Positions 63,266 to 64,000 of a stretch of DNA of 64,000 nucleotides are shown piece by piece. The DNA is from Conus ventricosus. Taxonomy: Eukaryota; Mollusca; Gastropoda; Neogastropoda; Conidae. The DNA lies in the NCBI GenBank assembly GCA_018398815.1, contig CM031607.1, positions 82,087,471-82,151,470 on the forward strand, written 5' to 3'. A model generated the notes under the pieces. That model did no database searches, had not been told where the DNA came from, and was given only the letters and a program-made list of their open reading frames with translations. The first letter of the stretch is position 1. Every line of letters begins with the position of its first letter. A program made the position numbers and the translations under genes.

Positions 63266-63840
63266 GTGTTTTGTTTGTGTGTGGGTTGGGGTGTGTGTTG
63301 GTGTGTGTGGGTGTGTTGTTTGTGTGTTTGTTGTGTGTTTTTATTTTTATCTGAGGGGGAATCAAATTCGGTTTACTGAGGGGCTGAATGACTGATTGGG
63401 TTTTCGAAATCATGTGTAATTCATCTGGGTTTTAAAGAATTTTAAGTATGCCCGTAGCAGGCATACCTTTGCGCTATTTAAACCGTTTCTAAAAAAACCA
63501 AGAAACAGGTCATTCTGAAATGGAAAACCCCGACTTACACCCTCCCGTGGCGATGTCCCATATTCACTTTTCGAATGTGAACTGCAAGACGTAATATGCA
63601 TTCATCTTACCCCTTTCTTTTTTTTTTTGAGAATGTTACGTCATAAGATTAATGTGTGTGTGGTGGGGGTGTTGTGTGTGTTGGGGTGGTTTTGTGGGTG
63701 TGTGGTGTGTGTGTGTGTGTGTGGGGGTTTCCCTTATTTAACGCTAAGCATTCGTGATATATGGGGTGTGTGTGTGTGGGTTGGTGTGGTGTTGGGGTGT
63801 GTGTGTGGTGTGTGGTGGTGTGTGTGTGTGTTGTTTTTTT
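63266..63840. repeat. Degraded (GT)n-rich blocks
   Basis: GT/GGT-rich at 63266-63345 and 63650-63835, separated by non-repetitive sequence; irregular as in the CA block at 60.3 kb. Confidence 0.8.
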
Positions 63841-64000
63841 GGTTTTTTCCAGCAAGAAGTATGATTCGCATTCACATTGATTAAAGGGAAAGTTTTCTCG
63901 TAAATTTTAGTGGCCTATCTGTTTGTTTTGTTTAAACCTTCCCGCCCTGACATTACAAATATTAAACCCCGCTTGTCATGACTTGATACCAACGAAGAAA

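Overview
This is a repeat-dominated eukaryotic window, most likely from a marine mollusc or related lophotrochozoan (inference). The support is tRNA-derived SINEs with a 'gcgctatataagta'-type tail, C-type lectin and LDL-receptor class A exons with intron-like borders, very long (CA)n/(GA)n tracts, many decayed LINEs, Tc1 elements, and tandem repeats that carry hammerhead ribozymes. No bacterial gene organisation is present. Host coding content is small: three candidate exons, all on the minus strand, at 36.0-36.25 kb (C-type lectin half-domain), 15.45-15.77 kb (unrecognised) and 5.95-6.33 kb (LDLRa). They may belong to one gene whose introns are filled with transposons.

Layout. 0.6-5.9 kb: wreck of a coiled-coil/SGNH-esterase ORF1, then wreck of an RT-RNase H LINE. 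6.0-6.3 kb: LDLRa exon. 7.4-12.4 kb: a tandem array of about 145-bp units split by two complete but dead Tc1/mariner elements, followed by (CA)n and a hairpin unit. 12.5-12.96 kb: SINE fragment interrupted by a ribozyme-repeat fragment. 15.9-19.1 kb: hammerhead family 1 (about 726-bp monomers). 19.7-23.5 kb: a CR1/L2-like RT fragment, a SINE, and a second RNase H LINE. 24-29.8 kb: microsatellites and an intact tRNA-type SINE. 29.8-35.5 kb: a nearly complete LINE on the minus strand with an N-terminal 2A-like peptide, sitting between two (GA)n tracts and carrying a SINE insertion with an 11-bp target duplication. 36 kb: lectin exon. 37.0-39.1 kb: hammerhead family 2 (627-bp monomers). 39.7-58.3 kb: an L1/Tx1-like LINE broken by a Ty3/Gypsy element whose integrase lies upstream of reverse transcriptase.

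The strongest biological signal is the pair of unrelated tandem-repeat families. Each has one well-formed type I hammerhead ribozyme per monomer, and both arrays have the same divergent (minus arm, then plus arm) layout. This matches what is known as retrozymes or ribozyme-bearing Penelope terminal repeats, where cleavage yields monomeric, circularisable RNAs.

Sequence quality is uneven. About 1.9-4.2 kb and everything after about 45.94 kb read like unpolished long reads, with homopolymer and dinucleotide errors and constant frame breaks. The 45.94-51.9 kb stretch repeats 39.74-45.94 kb in this noisy form, so part of this window is probably a false assembly duplication. Frame breaks there should not be taken as biological decay.
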